The notes: generated by a model from the letters alone, not told the origin. DNA of 20,797 nucleotides from Flavobacteriales bacterium (GCA_020437875.1 JAGQVR010000007.1:1-20797), one strand, 5' to 3'; numbered from the stretch's first letter, positions 1-8,015 are shown. Program-made: numbers and translations.

Positions 1-150
1 GATGGGATAAGCGCTGAAAGCATCTAAGCACGAAGCCCACCTCAAGATGAGACTTCTTCTAAGGGTCGTGGAAGATTACCACGTTGATAGGCCACAGGTG
101 TAAAGTCAGCAATGGCAAAGCCGAGTGGTACTAATTACCCGTCAACTTTC
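1..150 (+). rRNA. 23S ribosomal RNA, 3' end (partial)
   Basis: The first ~150 bases match the conserved 3' end of bacterial 23S rRNA. Landmarks are 'gataagcgctgaaagcatct' and 'aagcacgaagccc' near 7-39, 'cgttgataggccacaggtg' at about 82-100, and 'gtactaattacccgtcaac' near 128-146. The last differs from the proteobacterial form and resembles the Bacteroidota form (actaataacccgtaagc). The gene is cut by the left edge, so only domain VI remains. The exact 3' end is uncertain by about 10 nt because its 5' pairing partner lies outside the window. Confidence 0.95.
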
Positions 151-228
151 GATCAGTACAGATCGCTCGTGGAACGATCCTCGGCTATTCTTGTCTTGTC
201 CAACGACCTGTCAAATCGTACTTACGAT
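151..228 (+). other. 23S-5S internal transcribed spacer with hairpin before 5S
   Basis: This short spacer has no tRNA. It ends in a perfect inverted repeat, aaatcgta (213-220) and tacgattt (223-230), which folds as about 7 bp with a 4-nt loop and runs into the predicted 5' end of 5S rRNA. A weaker repeat, gatcg/cgatc, lies at 161-179. These are likely pre-rRNA processing structures. This is inferred from position only. Confidence 0.5.
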
Positions 229-343
<115 letters not shown>

Positions 344-345
<2 letters not shown>

Positions 346-378
346 ACCCCGTTACGCAAGTGACGGGGTTCTTTTTTT
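344..378 (+). terminator. Intrinsic terminator of the rRNA operon
   Basis: A 12-bp stem (344-355 with 360-371, one G-T wobble) closes on the GNRA-type loop gcaa (356-359). It is followed directly by seven T residues (372-378). This is a textbook Rho-independent terminator placed immediately after 5S, and its left arm may share the last bases of 5S. Confidence 0.93.
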
Positions 379-407
379 GGTGCCTGTCCCAGCCGGCAGG
401 ATCTTTG
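376..407 (+). promoter_or_regulatory. Candidate Bacteroidota-type promoter overlapping the rRNA terminator
   Basis: TTTG at 376-379 is formed by the end of the terminator T-tract and could be the -33 element. Twenty bases later, GATCTTTG at 400-407 matches the -7 consensus TAnnTTTG except for its first base. Spacing is right for the primary sigma factor of Bacteroidota, and the box ends 14 nt before the ATG at 422. Motif reading only; no Shine-Dalgarno sequence is visible. Confidence 0.4.
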
Positions 408-421
408 CCCGTTGAAAGTCG

Positions 422-1765
422 ATGCGGAACATCCGTGCCATCATTCTTCTTCTATCGGCCTTGTGCGCAGGCCATGCCTTCGGTCAACTGATCAGGGGTT
501 CCTTCGAGCGTCCACTGCCAGCATCCCATGTCCTCCTCTATGGTACCACGGGTTCTGACCATCCCGTGCTGGATTCCGTGCCCATCCGGCCCAATGGCTC
601 GTTCGAATTCCCAAGGGGTTCGTTCGCCCCAGGATTCTATCAACTGGGGATCAATGGCGATGATCGGATCGACCTGGTCCTGGACCCGAGCGACCCGGTC
701 GTGGAAGTAGCCTTCCACGGCACGCCACTCCAAAGGAACCTGAACGTGCTGCGCTCCGGCGATAACCAGCGGATGTGGGCGTACAAGCTTGTGAGTCGTG
801 CGGGCCAGGATGAACTTCAGGCAATTCGTGACCAGCGGGCCGCCGCTTCACCACTGGATACCGTGGTCCTTCATCGGCTGGACCGTCACGAAGCGATGGT
901 ACGTGCGCGCATGAGCCATGCATTGGACAGCCTGAGTTCCATCGCGCCTGATGGCCAGTTCGCACGGGCGGTCCGGTTGGACCGTCAGTTGGATGCTGTC
1001 GCGCGTAGCGGGCCTGCCGCGATCCGTGGGGTCTTCGACTATTCCGATCCCTGGTCCTTGCGTTCCAACGCATATGCCAAGGCGACCGTGATGTATCTGC
1101 AGGGCATCAAGTTCGACAACGAGTACGCCTACCACAGGGCCTGTGACACCCTGCTCTCCGAGGCGGCTGCCGACACCAGCTGCTGGCGTTATATGCGCCA
1201 CCAACTGGTCGACATCTTCAGCACCTATGGGCCGGATGAGGTGGCTCAGTACCTCGTGGACCAGTACGTGATCGGGCCCGGTGCACTTCTGCCCCCGGAC
1301 CCGGACCTGGTGCGGATCGCCGCTGTGCAGCTGCGCCTGGCGCTCGGATCACCTGCTCCTGACACCTTGCTCACGGTGCCGGGTGAACAGTACACCACAC
1401 GCCTATCCGCGATCTGGCCAAGGCAGGACTACACCGGGCTCTTCTTCTATTCCAGCACCTGTGACCACTGCCATGCACAGATGCCCGGTCTTCGTGAACT
1501 TGTTTCCGAAGAGGATCCGCGTCATTTCAAGCTGATCGGGATCGCGCTGGATGCGACCACCGAAGAGTTCATGGCAACGATCGCGGAGGAGGGCATCAAT
1601 TGGCCCTGCTACTCGGCCTTGATCGGCTGGGGCGAACCCGCGGCGAAGGCGTTCAACGTGAAGGCGACCCCGACCCTATACGTTCTTGATCGGCAGGGTC
1701 GTATCGTGGCCAAACCCATGGACCACCAGGAGTTACGCGCTTTCCTGGAGAGCGCCGGGAATTGA
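422..1765 (+). CDS. Exported TlpA/thioredoxin-like protein with N-terminal DUF4369-like region
   Basis: This 447-aa protein begins with a signal peptide (hydrophobic residues 7-20, probable cleavage after AFG or GQ, about 21-22). Residues ~24-110 form a beta-rich region resembling DUF4369, which usually precedes thioredoxin domains in Bacteroidota. Residues ~115-310 are mostly helical and unassigned. The C-terminal ~130 residues are a thioredoxin fold of the TlpA/AhpC type: a hydrophobic strand, then the redox motif C347-D-H-C350, and the cis-proline loop KATPT at 414-418. It likely acts as a periplasmic thiol-disulfide oxidoreductase; its partner is unknown. Cytochrome c maturation is one possible client, since several c-type cytochromes lie nearby, but nothing shown here ties them together. 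The ATG at 422 gives a complete signal peptide. The stop abuts the ispE stop of the opposite strand. Confidence 0.85.
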   Translation: MRNIRAIILLLSALCAGHAFGQLIRGSFERPLPASHVLLYGTTGSDHPVLDSVPIRPNGSFEFPRGSFAPGFYQLGINGDDRIDLVLDPSDPVVEVAFHGTPLQRNLNVLRSGDNQRMWAYKLVSRAGQDELQAIRDQRAAASPLDTVVLHRLDRHEAMVRARMSHALDSLSSIAPDGQFARAVRLDRQLDAVARSGPAAIRGVFDYSDPWSLRSNAYAKATVMYLQGIKFDNEYAYHRACDTLLSEAAADTSCWRYMRHQLVDIFSTYGPDEVAQYLVDQYVIGPGALLPPDPDLVRIAAVQLRLALGSPAPDTLLTVPGEQYTTRLSAIWPRQDYTGLFFYSSTCDHCHAQMPGLRELVSEEDPRHFKLIGIALDATTEEFMATIAEEGINWPCYSALIGWGEPAAKAFNVKATPTLYVLDRQGRIVAKPMDHQELRAFLESAGN

Positions 1766-2590
1766 TCAGATCCGCAATTTCCAGGAGGTGACCTGCGCTG
1801 GTAGACCTGAAAGCATGGGTTCCTCATCGAAGAGGCCGAAGACCGTGGAGCCGGACCCGCTCATGGCGGCGTAATAGGCTCCAGCAGCGAGCAAGCGCTC
1901 CTTCATATCGCGCACCACGGGGTGTGTGGCTTCCACATACGATCCCATGGTGTTCGGCAGGGCTTTCTGCCAGGTCGAACGATCCGCTTGTCGTAGTGTT
2001 CCTTCCACATCCCAAGCGGCTCCGGTGGGCGTGGTGTGTCGGAACACATCCGCCGTACTCACGTGGATCCCCGGATTCACCAGAACGATCCAGGTGCCAC
2101 CCAGGTCAAGGTCCACAGGAGAAAGGACCTCGCCACGCCCCCGCACGATGCACGGTCGTTCCTCGATGAAGAAAGGGCAATCACTCCCGAGTTCCAGGGC
2201 CAGCCCAGCCAGTTCCTGATGAAGCATTCCCAGTTGACACAAGTTGTTGATGAGCTTCAGTGTGTGGGCGCCATCGCTGGAACCACCTCCAAGGCCGGCC
2301 CCCATCGGGATGACCTTGTGCAGGTGCATTCGGAGGCCAGGCAGGTCCTGGCTGCGCTGGAGGAGTCGCACCGCTTTGTAGCATAGGTCCGTGTCCACGG
2401 ACCCCGGAACATGCAGACCGGTCCGTGTGTATTCCAAGCCGTTGGTCCCCAGTTCCGGGGCGATGATCACCTCCAATGCATCGTTGAGCGGAACAGGCAC
2501 GAACACACTTTCGATGGCGTGGTAGCCGTCCGGTCGCAGGGCCAATATGTTGAGACCCAGGTTGATCTTGGCGCGGGGGAAGGCGAGCAT
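1766..2590 (-). CDS. ispE: 4-diphosphocytidyl-2-C-methyl-D-erythritol kinase (IspE)
   Basis: IspE is the cytoplasmic ATP-dependent kinase that phosphorylates the 2-hydroxyl of CDP-methylerythritol in the non-mevalonate (MEP) isoprenoid pathway. The 274-aa sequence has the GHMP-kinase hallmarks: N-terminal AKINLGL with Lys8, the ATP-binding loop PMGAGLGGGSSDG at about 95-107, GSDCPFF with the likely catalytic Asp137, and a C-terminal MSGSGSTVFGLF motif. Length is slightly under the usual 280-300 because the C-terminus is short. The ATG at 2590 places the family's conserved N-terminus (AKIN) correctly. It is divergent from accA across 76 bp and converges with the thioredoxin-like gene with no gap. 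Its presence indicates that the organism makes isoprenoids by the MEP route. Confidence 0.96.
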   Translation of the reverse strand: MLAFPRAKINLGLNILALRPDGYHAIESVFVPVPLNDALEVIIAPELGTNGLEYTRTGLHVPGSVDTDLCYKAVRLLQRSQDLPGLRMHLHKVIPMGAGLGGGSSDGAHTLKLINNLCQLGMLHQELAGLALELGSDCPFFIEERPCIVRGRGEVLSPVDLDLGGTWIVLVNPGIHVSTADVFRHTTPTGAAWDVEGTLRQADRSTWQKALPNTMGSYVEATHPVVRDMKERLLAAGAYYAAMSGSGSTVFGLFDEEPMLSGLPAQVTSWKLRI

Positions 2591-2596
2591 CGCGTC

Positions 2597-2648
2597 GCGA
2601 AGGTATCCGGGCCGGTGTCGCAGCCAACGTGCTTCCTTCTACCTTCGC
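2597..2648. promoter_or_regulatory. Divergent ispE/accA control region with 9-bp inverted repeat
   Basis: The 76-bp gap between the divergent starts holds a perfect inverted repeat, gcgaaggta (2597-2605) and taccttcgc (2640-2648), with arms 34 bp apart. Each arm reads TACCTTCG toward its own gene, one base from the Bacteroidota -7 consensus TAnnTTTG. The box ends 7 nt before the ispE ATG and 19 nt before the accA ATG. It could be a mirrored pair of promoters or a shared operator. No clear -33 TTG is visible for either. Confidence 0.4.
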
Positions 2649-2666
2649 CCATTCCAACGATAGACG

Positions 2667-3653
2667 ATGCAGACTTTCCTGGAATTCGAGAAGCCGATCC
2701 AGAGCGTGATCGAGCAGATCGAGAAGCTGAAGGAAGTAGCCACCCAGGGTGCCGTGGACGTGGAGCCCACATTGCGCGACCTGGAGAAGAAGCTGACCGA
2801 GACGCGGAAGACGATCTATGCCGGCCTCACTCCGTGGGAACGCGTCCAAGTGAGCCGTCACCCGGACCGTCCGTACACCTTGAAGTACATCGACGTCCTT
2901 TCGGACAAGAGCTTCATCGAACTCCATGGTGACCGTACCGTGAAGGACGACAAGGCGATGGTGGGTGGGTTCGGGCAGATCGATGGCCGCACCGTGATGT
3001 TCATCGGCCAGCAGAAGGGGATCAATACCAAAATGCGGCAGTACCGCAACTTCGGGATGCCCAACCCGGAAGGCTACCGCAAGGCCTTGCGCTTGATGAA
3101 GCTGGCGGAGAAGTTCAACAAGCCCATCATCACCTTGATCGATACCCCTGGGGCATTCCCTGGTCTTGAGGCCGAGGAGCGGGGTCAGGGTGAAGCGATC
3201 GCCCGCAACCTCTACGAGATGATGAAGCTCGAGGTGCCGGTGATCTGCATCATCATCGGCGAAGGGGCTTCCGGCGGTGCGCTCGGCATCGGTATCGGCG
3301 ACAAGGTGCTGATGCTGGAGAACACCTGGTACAGCGTGATCAGCCCCGAATCTTGCTCCTCGATCCTCTGGCGGAGCTGGGACTACAAGGAGCAGGCGGC
3401 CAAGGCCCTGAAGCTCACCGCGCAGGACATGCTGGCGAACAAGTTGATCGACGGGATCATCCAGGAACCGGTGGGTGGGGCGCATGCCGACCCCGATGGT
3501 GCGGGGAAGTTGGTAAAGGCGGAGGTGATCAAGCACCTGGACAAGCTTGCCAAGGTGGACCCCACCAAGCTCGTGGAACGCCGGATCAAGAAGTTCTGCG
3601 ACATGGGCGTGGTGTTGAAGGCCAAGCCCGAGCCCAGGAAGCGGAGGTCCTAA
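2667..3653 (+). CDS. accA: Acetyl-CoA carboxylase carboxyltransferase subunit alpha (AccA)
   Basis: AccA pairs with AccD to transfer the carboxyl group from carboxybiotin-BCCP to acetyl-CoA, giving malonyl-CoA for fatty acid synthesis. The 328-aa protein is close to the usual 315-325. It begins with the family's helical N-terminus (MQTFLEFEKPI, then a coiled stretch to about residue 60), followed by the crotonase-like core: TLIDTPGAFPGLEAEERGQ near residues 154-172, GEGASGGALGIGIGD near 200-214 and the SPESCSSILWR segment near 227-237. All expected core motifs are present. The ATG at 2667 matches the family N-terminus. The stop TAA (3651-3653) overlaps the TAG of the opposing lipoprotein gene by two bases. 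The lysine/arginine-rich C-terminal tail (residues ~306-328) is typical of the family. Confidence 0.97.
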   Translation: MQTFLEFEKPIQSVIEQIEKLKEVATQGAVDVEPTLRDLEKKLTETRKTIYAGLTPWERVQVSRHPDRPYTLKYIDVLSDKSFIELHGDRTVKDDKAMVGGFGQIDGRTVMFIGQQKGINTKMRQYRNFGMPNPEGYRKALRLMKLAEKFNKPIITLIDTPGAFPGLEAEERGQGEAIARNLYEMMKLEVPVICIIIGEGASGGALGIGIGDKVLMLENTWYSVISPESCSSILWRSWDYKEQAAKALKLTAQDMLANKLIDGIIQEPVGGAHADPDGAGKLVKAEVIKHLDKLAKVDPTKLVERRIKKFCDMGVVLKAKPEPRKRRS

Positions 3654-4944
3654 CGATTGAAGTAGGGGAGGATGTGGCCGATCGGGCCGCTGACCCCCGC
3701 GTTCGCGACGGTGGCGCCTGTGTTCGGGTCCAGCGTTAGCAGTTCACTGCCTTGTGCCGCGTAGAGCGCACCATTCGCCACGTCATAAGCGAGCGCATCC
3801 GTCGGGAGCCCACTGCGCAGTTCGGTCGCCACATGGCTCACATGGTCGAAACGCATGAGGCGGTCCGGTAGGGCAATGATGTATGCGTTCGCGTCGAGCC
3901 TGACGACATGTCGTATCGGTTCCCCGGGAAAGCTGCGGAGGTCCGGCGATCCGCCCTGCTGGATGTTCAGTTCCTCGATCAGGCCCGATCCATCGACATT
4001 GGCGAAGTGGACGAGCTGGCTCGCGGAGCGTTGGAACCAGGCGATGTGCTCCTCCTGCAAGGGCAGCTGATCCAGGACCGTCCCTGCCGGCGTGTATGTG
4101 ACGATGGTCGATGCTCCACCTACGATGGCTTCCTGCCAGGTGACGATCTCCGTTCCCATGACCACGATGGCCTGGCAGCGATGATCCACCAGACATTGTG
4201 CGTTGAATTGCGCGCTACCCTGACCCGTGAATCCGCGGATCCTTCCATCGCGCGAGGCGAAGTACACCCGACCATCGACCGGGTCCACGGTCAGGGCGGT
4301 GAACTGATCATCCTGATCCGTGCTCGTGGGTGGGATGGACCAGGGGTTGGCCAGGTCCGTCGCTGGGAGGGCTTGGAACGGAGCATAGCGGGCGCCCGCC
4401 ACGAAGAGATGGCCGGTACGACTATTCACGCCAATGCCATTGAAGTCCTGGATGGTCGTGAACACGCTCGAGGTGCCGTCCGCATCCAAGCGGTGTACGG
4501 TGGCCTGCTGAAGTGTGAAGGGCGGTGCCAGGAAAAGTCCGAGCAGGCGCAAGGGGGCTTCGAGGATGTTCACCTGCCGGAAGCCGCGGCCGTCGTTGGT
4601 GCCATCCGTGGCCCTGGCGGCGATGGTGTACGTACCGGTCGGGAGCGTTCATCCATGAGCACCATGGAACGTTCGTAGGTTCCGGATGATCCTTCAAGGG
4701 TGATGGTGCCTGCGGTCGCCACCACGGCACCACCCTCGTCAAGGAGTTCGATCGTCAGGCCTGTGAGCTGATGATCGTCGTTCACGCGGACACGGACCAG
4801 GATGGTGTCCGGAATGGCGATGGTGGTGCCTGCGACCGGTTCGAGGACCTCCACCACCGGTGGCCGCAGGTCCTTGTCCTTTCTACAGGATACAAGCAGC
4901 AACGCGATGAAGGCCGCGGCCAGCATTGCTTGTTGAAGCCTCAT
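3650..4944 (-). pseudogene. Frameshifted lipoprotein: Ig-like domain plus beta-propeller-like repeats
   Basis: Two minus-strand frames read as one protein of about 431 aa once a single base is restored. The first frame starts at 4944 with a lipoprotein signal (hydrophobic segment, lipobox LVSC, then charged RKDKD) and enters an Ig-like domain (PPVVEVLEPVAGTTI onward). Near 4650 it runs into a meaningless proline/arginine-rich tail that stops at 4570. The other frame supplies the missing end of the domain (LPTGTYTIAARATDG, then FRQVNILEAP) and continues to 3650 with about 300 residues of beta-propeller-like repeats (TALTVDPVDGRVYFAS, YDVANGALYAAQGSELLTLD). Just upstream of the junction the second frame has a TGA, so the lesion lies within about 4645-4655, most simply one A lost from GATGAAACG. 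This may be a sequencing error, a true mutation or, less likely, recoding. Function is unknown; it is an outer-membrane or periplasmic lipoprotein. A GTG at 4573 is an internal Val codon, not a start. Confidence 0.82.
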
Positions 4945-4950
4945 GCCCTT

Positions 4951-4958
4951 CAAATGTA
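4951..4958 (-). promoter_or_regulatory. Candidate -7 box of the lipoprotein gene
   Basis: On the minus strand, TACATTTG is a perfect TAnnTTTG match ending 6 nt before the ATG at 4944. Transcription would start at or beside the start codon, implying a leaderless message. No -33 TTG at the normal spacing is visible, which lowers confidence. Confidence 0.35.
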
Positions 4959-5066
4959 AGGCTGGTGCAATGGGTAGAGGGACGGTTGCCGATGTCAACG
5001 ATCCCGATGTTGATCGGCTGCGCATGAGTTGTTCACTTCGGTTCCGCCGACCTGTCGTTGTGGATC

Positions 5067-5074
5067 TACTTTTG
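5067..5074 (+). promoter_or_regulatory. Candidate -7 box of dnaB
   Basis: TACTTTTG is a perfect match to TAnnTTTG, ending 84 nt before the dnaB ATG, so the message would have a leader of roughly 75-80 nt. The -33 candidate (GTTC at 5041-5044) is poor. The rest of the 214-bp gap (4945-5158) contains a repeated ccgatgt (4989-4995, 5004-5010), arms tcaac/gttga (4995-4999, 5009-5013) and no credible gene. Confidence 0.45.
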
Positions 5075-5158
5075 CCGCCCACCCACGCTCGGATCCTGTC
5101 GCACTTCCGTCTGATGACCATCGGGCCGCTACCGGATCGCCTGCGTTCGACATAAGCG

Positions 5159-6712
5159 ATGGCCGACCTCTCCAACACCCGATCCCCGGAGCGCACGCGT
5201 GGCTCCGCCGGCCGCAGGCAAGCGGCCTCCCTGCTTGAAACGGCCCTGGAAGCCGGCAAGCTGCCCCCTCAGGCACCTGAATTGGAACAGGCCGTGCTCG
5301 GTGCCTTGATGCTTGAGCGGAACGCGGTGAACGAGGCCATCGACATCCTGCAGCCGGACAGCTTCTACGTGGAGGCCCATAAACGGATCTTCGATGCGAT
5401 CCTCGGGCTCTTCCGCAACGACCAGCCCATCGACATCCTCACGGTGACCCAGGAGCTGAAGAAGCGCGGGGAGCTGGACGTGGTCGGTGGACCCTTCTAC
5501 ATCAGCCAGCTCACCAACAAGGTGGCCAGCAGCGCGAACGTGCAATACCACGCGCGCATCATCAGCCAGAAGCACATCCTGCGTGAGATGATCCGCATCA
5601 GCGCGGAGATGACGCGGGATGCATACGATGACACGGCGGACGTGTTCGATCTGCTGGACAAGGCGGAGCAGGACCTCTATACCATCACCAGCGGCAACCT
5701 CAAGCGCAACTACGAGCCGATGAGCGACCTGATCCAGGGAGCCATCGCGCAGATCGAGAGCGCCAAGAGCAAGACCGGCGGTGTGAGCGGTATCCCGACG
5801 GGTTTCATCCAACTGGATAAGCTGACGGCCGGCTGGCAGCGCAGCGACATGGTGATCGTGGCGGCTCGTCCTGCCATGGGTAAGACGGCCTTCGTGTTGA
5901 GCATGGCGCGGAACATCGCCGTTGAGCACAAGCGTGCCGTGGCGGTCTTCAGCCTGGAGATGAGCAGCACGCAGCTCGTCACCCGCTTGATCGCGAGTGA
6001 ATCCGCGATCAGTAGTGAGAAGCTCCGGAAGGGCGACCTCTCCGATCAGGAGTTCACCCAGCTGCACCAGCACATCGCCCGCCTCACCAACGCGCCCATC
6101 TTCATCGACGATACCCCTGGCCTGAACATCTTCGAACTGAGGGCCAAGGCGCGACGCCTGAAGAGCCAGCACAACGTGGACCTGATCATCATCGACTACC
6201 TGCAGCTGATGACGGCCGGTGGCGATAACAAGGGTGGCAACCGGGAACAGGAGATCAGCAGCATCTCCCGTTCGATCAAGAGCATCGCCAAGGAACTGGA
6301 CATCCCGATCATCGCCCTTTCGCAGCTGAGCCGTGCGGTGGAGACCCGCGGTGGTGACAAGCGGCCCATGCTGAGCGACCTGCGTGAATCGGGAGCCATC
6401 GAGCAGGACGCCGATATCGTGTGCTTCCTGTACCGTCCGGAGTACTACAAGATCCATGAGGATGAGCATGGCAGCACGCTGGGCATTGGCGAGGTGATCG
6501 TTGCCAAGCACCGGAACGGCGCGGTGGACACGGTGAGGCTGCGTTTCATCCCGGAATTGGCCAAATTCACCGATCTCGAGAGCATGTCCGGTAACTTTGG
6601 CGGTGATGGCACGGGATCGGATGGGTTCGACCAGAACCCCTTCCGCACCATCACCCGGCCCAGCCGGATGAACGATGATACCAGCTTCGACGACAATTCC
6701 GCACCGTTCTAG
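5159..6712 (+). CDS. dnaB: Replicative DNA helicase (DnaB)
   Basis: DnaB is the hexameric 5'-3' helicase that unwinds the replication fork and recruits primase. The 517-aa protein has a basic, disordered start (residues 1-35), the N-terminal DnaB domain (~36-140: PELEQAVLGALML, then the segment ending ANVQYHARII), a linker, and the RecA-like domain. Walker A is ARPAMGKTA at about 236-244 (Lys242), Walker B is LIIIDYLQLM near 343-352, and the arginine-finger region follows (SQLSRAVE, RPMLSDLRESGAIEQDAD). The segment between Walker A and Walker B is continuous, so there is no intein. The last ~50 residues are a Gly/Asp/Phe-rich tail. Length is at the upper end for the family (about 450-520). 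The downstream exported-protein gene starts 38 nt before this stop, suggesting translational coupling. Confidence 0.97.
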   Translation: MADLSNTRSPERTRGSAGRRQAASLLETALEAGKLPPQAPELEQAVLGALMLERNAVNEAIDILQPDSFYVEAHKRIFDAILGLFRNDQPIDILTVTQELKKRGELDVVGGPFYISQLTNKVASSANVQYHARIISQKHILREMIRISAEMTRDAYDDTADVFDLLDKAEQDLYTITSGNLKRNYEPMSDLIQGAIAQIESAKSKTGGVSGIPTGFIQLDKLTAGWQRSDMVIVAARPAMGKTAFVLSMARNIAVEHKRAVAVFSLEMSSTQLVTRLIASESAISSEKLRKGDLSDQEFTQLHQHIARLTNAPIFIDDTPGLNIFELRAKARRLKSQHNVDLIIIDYLQLMTAGGDNKGGNREQEISSISRSIKSIAKELDIPIIALSQLSRAVETRGGDKRPMLSDLRESGAIEQDADIVCFLYRPEYYKIHEDEHGSTLGIGEVIVAKHRNGAVDTVRLRFIPELAKFTDLESMSGNFGGDGTGSDGFDQNPFRTITRPSRMNDDTSFDDNSAPF

Positions 6713-7973
6713 CCTGCGCGGCTTTCTAGTCGGGCTGCTCCTCGTCGCATTCGTGGTGCCGGCCTCGGCCACCAAGTTGCTGATCCCGATGGATGGTTCG
6801 CAGCGTAACCATCTCAAGGCCTATGGCATCGCCTACTGGACCCTCGGGCGCGACGCCACCGTGGAGTGGCTGTTGAACTACCGCGGCGGCAGCTTCCTGA
6901 TCGACCATTACACCGAGGTGGAGCAGGAGTGCTCGATACGGGGGGTGACCTTCCAGGTGATCGCCGATGGACAGGCGGCCGCCATCCTGTCGGAGATCGC
7001 CGATCCCGAGGCGAACATGGAGGTGGTTAAGCTGGAGAAGGCGCCCAAGATCGCCGTGTATGCGCCAGAGAGCTTCCAGCCTTGGGATGACGCCGTGGCG
7101 CTGGTGATGACCTACGCTGAGATCCCCTACGAGCGGATATACGACCAGCAGATCATCAGTGGTGTGCTGCCACAGTACGACTGGCTGCACCTGCACCACG
7201 AGGATTTCACCGGCCAGTACGGCAAATTCTACCGCATGTACCGCAATGCTCCGTGGTACCAGGCGCAGGTCCAGGAGAGCGAGGCGATGGCGGCCTCTCT
7301 GGGCTTCGCCAAGGTGAGCCAGATGAAGTCCGCGGTGGCCGAGCGCATCCGGGAGTACGTATCGGGTGGTGGGTACCTGTTCACCATGTGCTCCGGTACG
7401 GATAGCTATGACATCTCCTTGGCGGCCGAGGGGGTGGACATCTGTACCCCCGAGTTCGACCATGACCCGATCGATCCACAGGCACAGCAGAAGCTCGACT
7501 TCGGCCGAAGCTTCGCCTTCCAGGATTTCCGCCTGATCACGGACCCGATGGTGTATGAGTTCAGTAACATCGACGCCACGGACATCCATGGCACCATCGG
7601 CCAGACGCGGGACTTCTTCACCCTTTTCGACTTCAGTGCGAAATGGGATGTGGTTCCGACGATGCTCTGCCAGAGCCATGAGCAGGTGGTGCGGGGATTC
7701 ATGGGCCAGACCACGGCCTTCCGCAGGTCGCTCGTGAAGCCGGGTGTGCTGGTGATGGGCGAGAACAAGGCGCAAGGCACGGTGAAGTACATCCATGGGG
7801 AGTTCGGCCTGGGGCAATGGACCTTCTACGGGGGGCACGACCCGGAGGACTACCAGCACATGGTTGGCGATCCGCCCACGGACCTGGACCTGCACCCGAA
7901 CTCATCCGGCTATCGGCTGATCCTGAACAACATCCTATTCCCGGCGGCCCGGAAGAAGAAGCAGAAGACCTGA
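6675..7973 (+). CDS. Exported Bacteroidota family protein, usually labelled 'asparagine synthetase B'
   Basis: This 432-aa protein belongs to a family widespread in Bacteroidota, recognised from KLLIPMDGSQRNHLKAYGI, WLLNYRGGSF, LHLHHEDFTGQYGKF, FYGGHDPEDYQH and the end FPAARKKKQKT. Databases often call it asparagine synthetase B, but no N-terminal Cys2 glutaminase nucleophile or SGG(L/V)DS pyrophosphatase loop is visible, so that function is unsupported. It starts with a signal peptide (hydrophobic FLVGLLLVAFVVP, cleavage near ASA, about residue 33), so it should act outside the cytoplasm. The SGGGYLFTMCSGTDS segment with a following acidic region recalls a glutamine-amidotransferase-like or ThuA-like fold, but this is a guess. 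The ATG at 6675 overlaps dnaB by 38 nt; no later ATG keeps the signal peptide. True function is unknown. Confidence 0.85.
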   Translation: MIPASTTIPHRSSLRGFLVGLLLVAFVVPASATKLLIPMDGSQRNHLKAYGIAYWTLGRDATVEWLLNYRGGSFLIDHYTEVEQECSIRGVTFQVIADGQAAAILSEIADPEANMEVVKLEKAPKIAVYAPESFQPWDDAVALVMTYAEIPYERIYDQQIISGVLPQYDWLHLHHEDFTGQYGKFYRMYRNAPWYQAQVQESEAMAASLGFAKVSQMKSAVAERIREYVSGGGYLFTMCSGTDSYDISLAAEGVDICTPEFDHDPIDPQAQQKLDFGRSFAFQDFRLITDPMVYEFSNIDATDIHGTIGQTRDFFTLFDFSAKWDVVPTMLCQSHEQVVRGFMGQTTAFRRSLVKPGVLVMGENKAQGTVKYIHGEFGLGQWTFYGGHDPEDYQHMVGDPPTDLDLHPNSSGYRLILNNILFPAARKKKQKT

Positions 7974-7989
7974 GCGCAGCCCCGAACAC

Positions 7990-7997
7990 TACTTTTA
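7990..7997 (+). promoter_or_regulatory. Candidate -7 box of the DUF5606 gene
   Basis: TACTTTTA differs from TAnnTTTG only in the last base and lies 18 nt before the ATG at 8016, within a 42-nt gap. No -33 TTG is seen at the right distance. The gene may instead be read through from the upstream gene. Confidence 0.25.
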
Positions 7998-8015
7998 GCC
8001 CTTCAAGAACCCCGC

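Noticed and set aside
2181..3536. 451-codon open frame antisense to accA and overlapping ispE
   Set aside because: Both overlapped genes are unmistakable; the antisense translation has no domain signature.
5129..6817. 562-codon open frame antisense to dnaB
   Set aside because: It mirrors dnaB, is rich in Arg/His/Val/Leu/Asp as expected from complementing high-GC codons, and shows no recognisable domain.
6675..7973. Annotation as a genuine asparagine synthetase
   Set aside because: No Cys2 nucleophile, no PP-loop motif, and a signal peptide is present; kept as a family label only.
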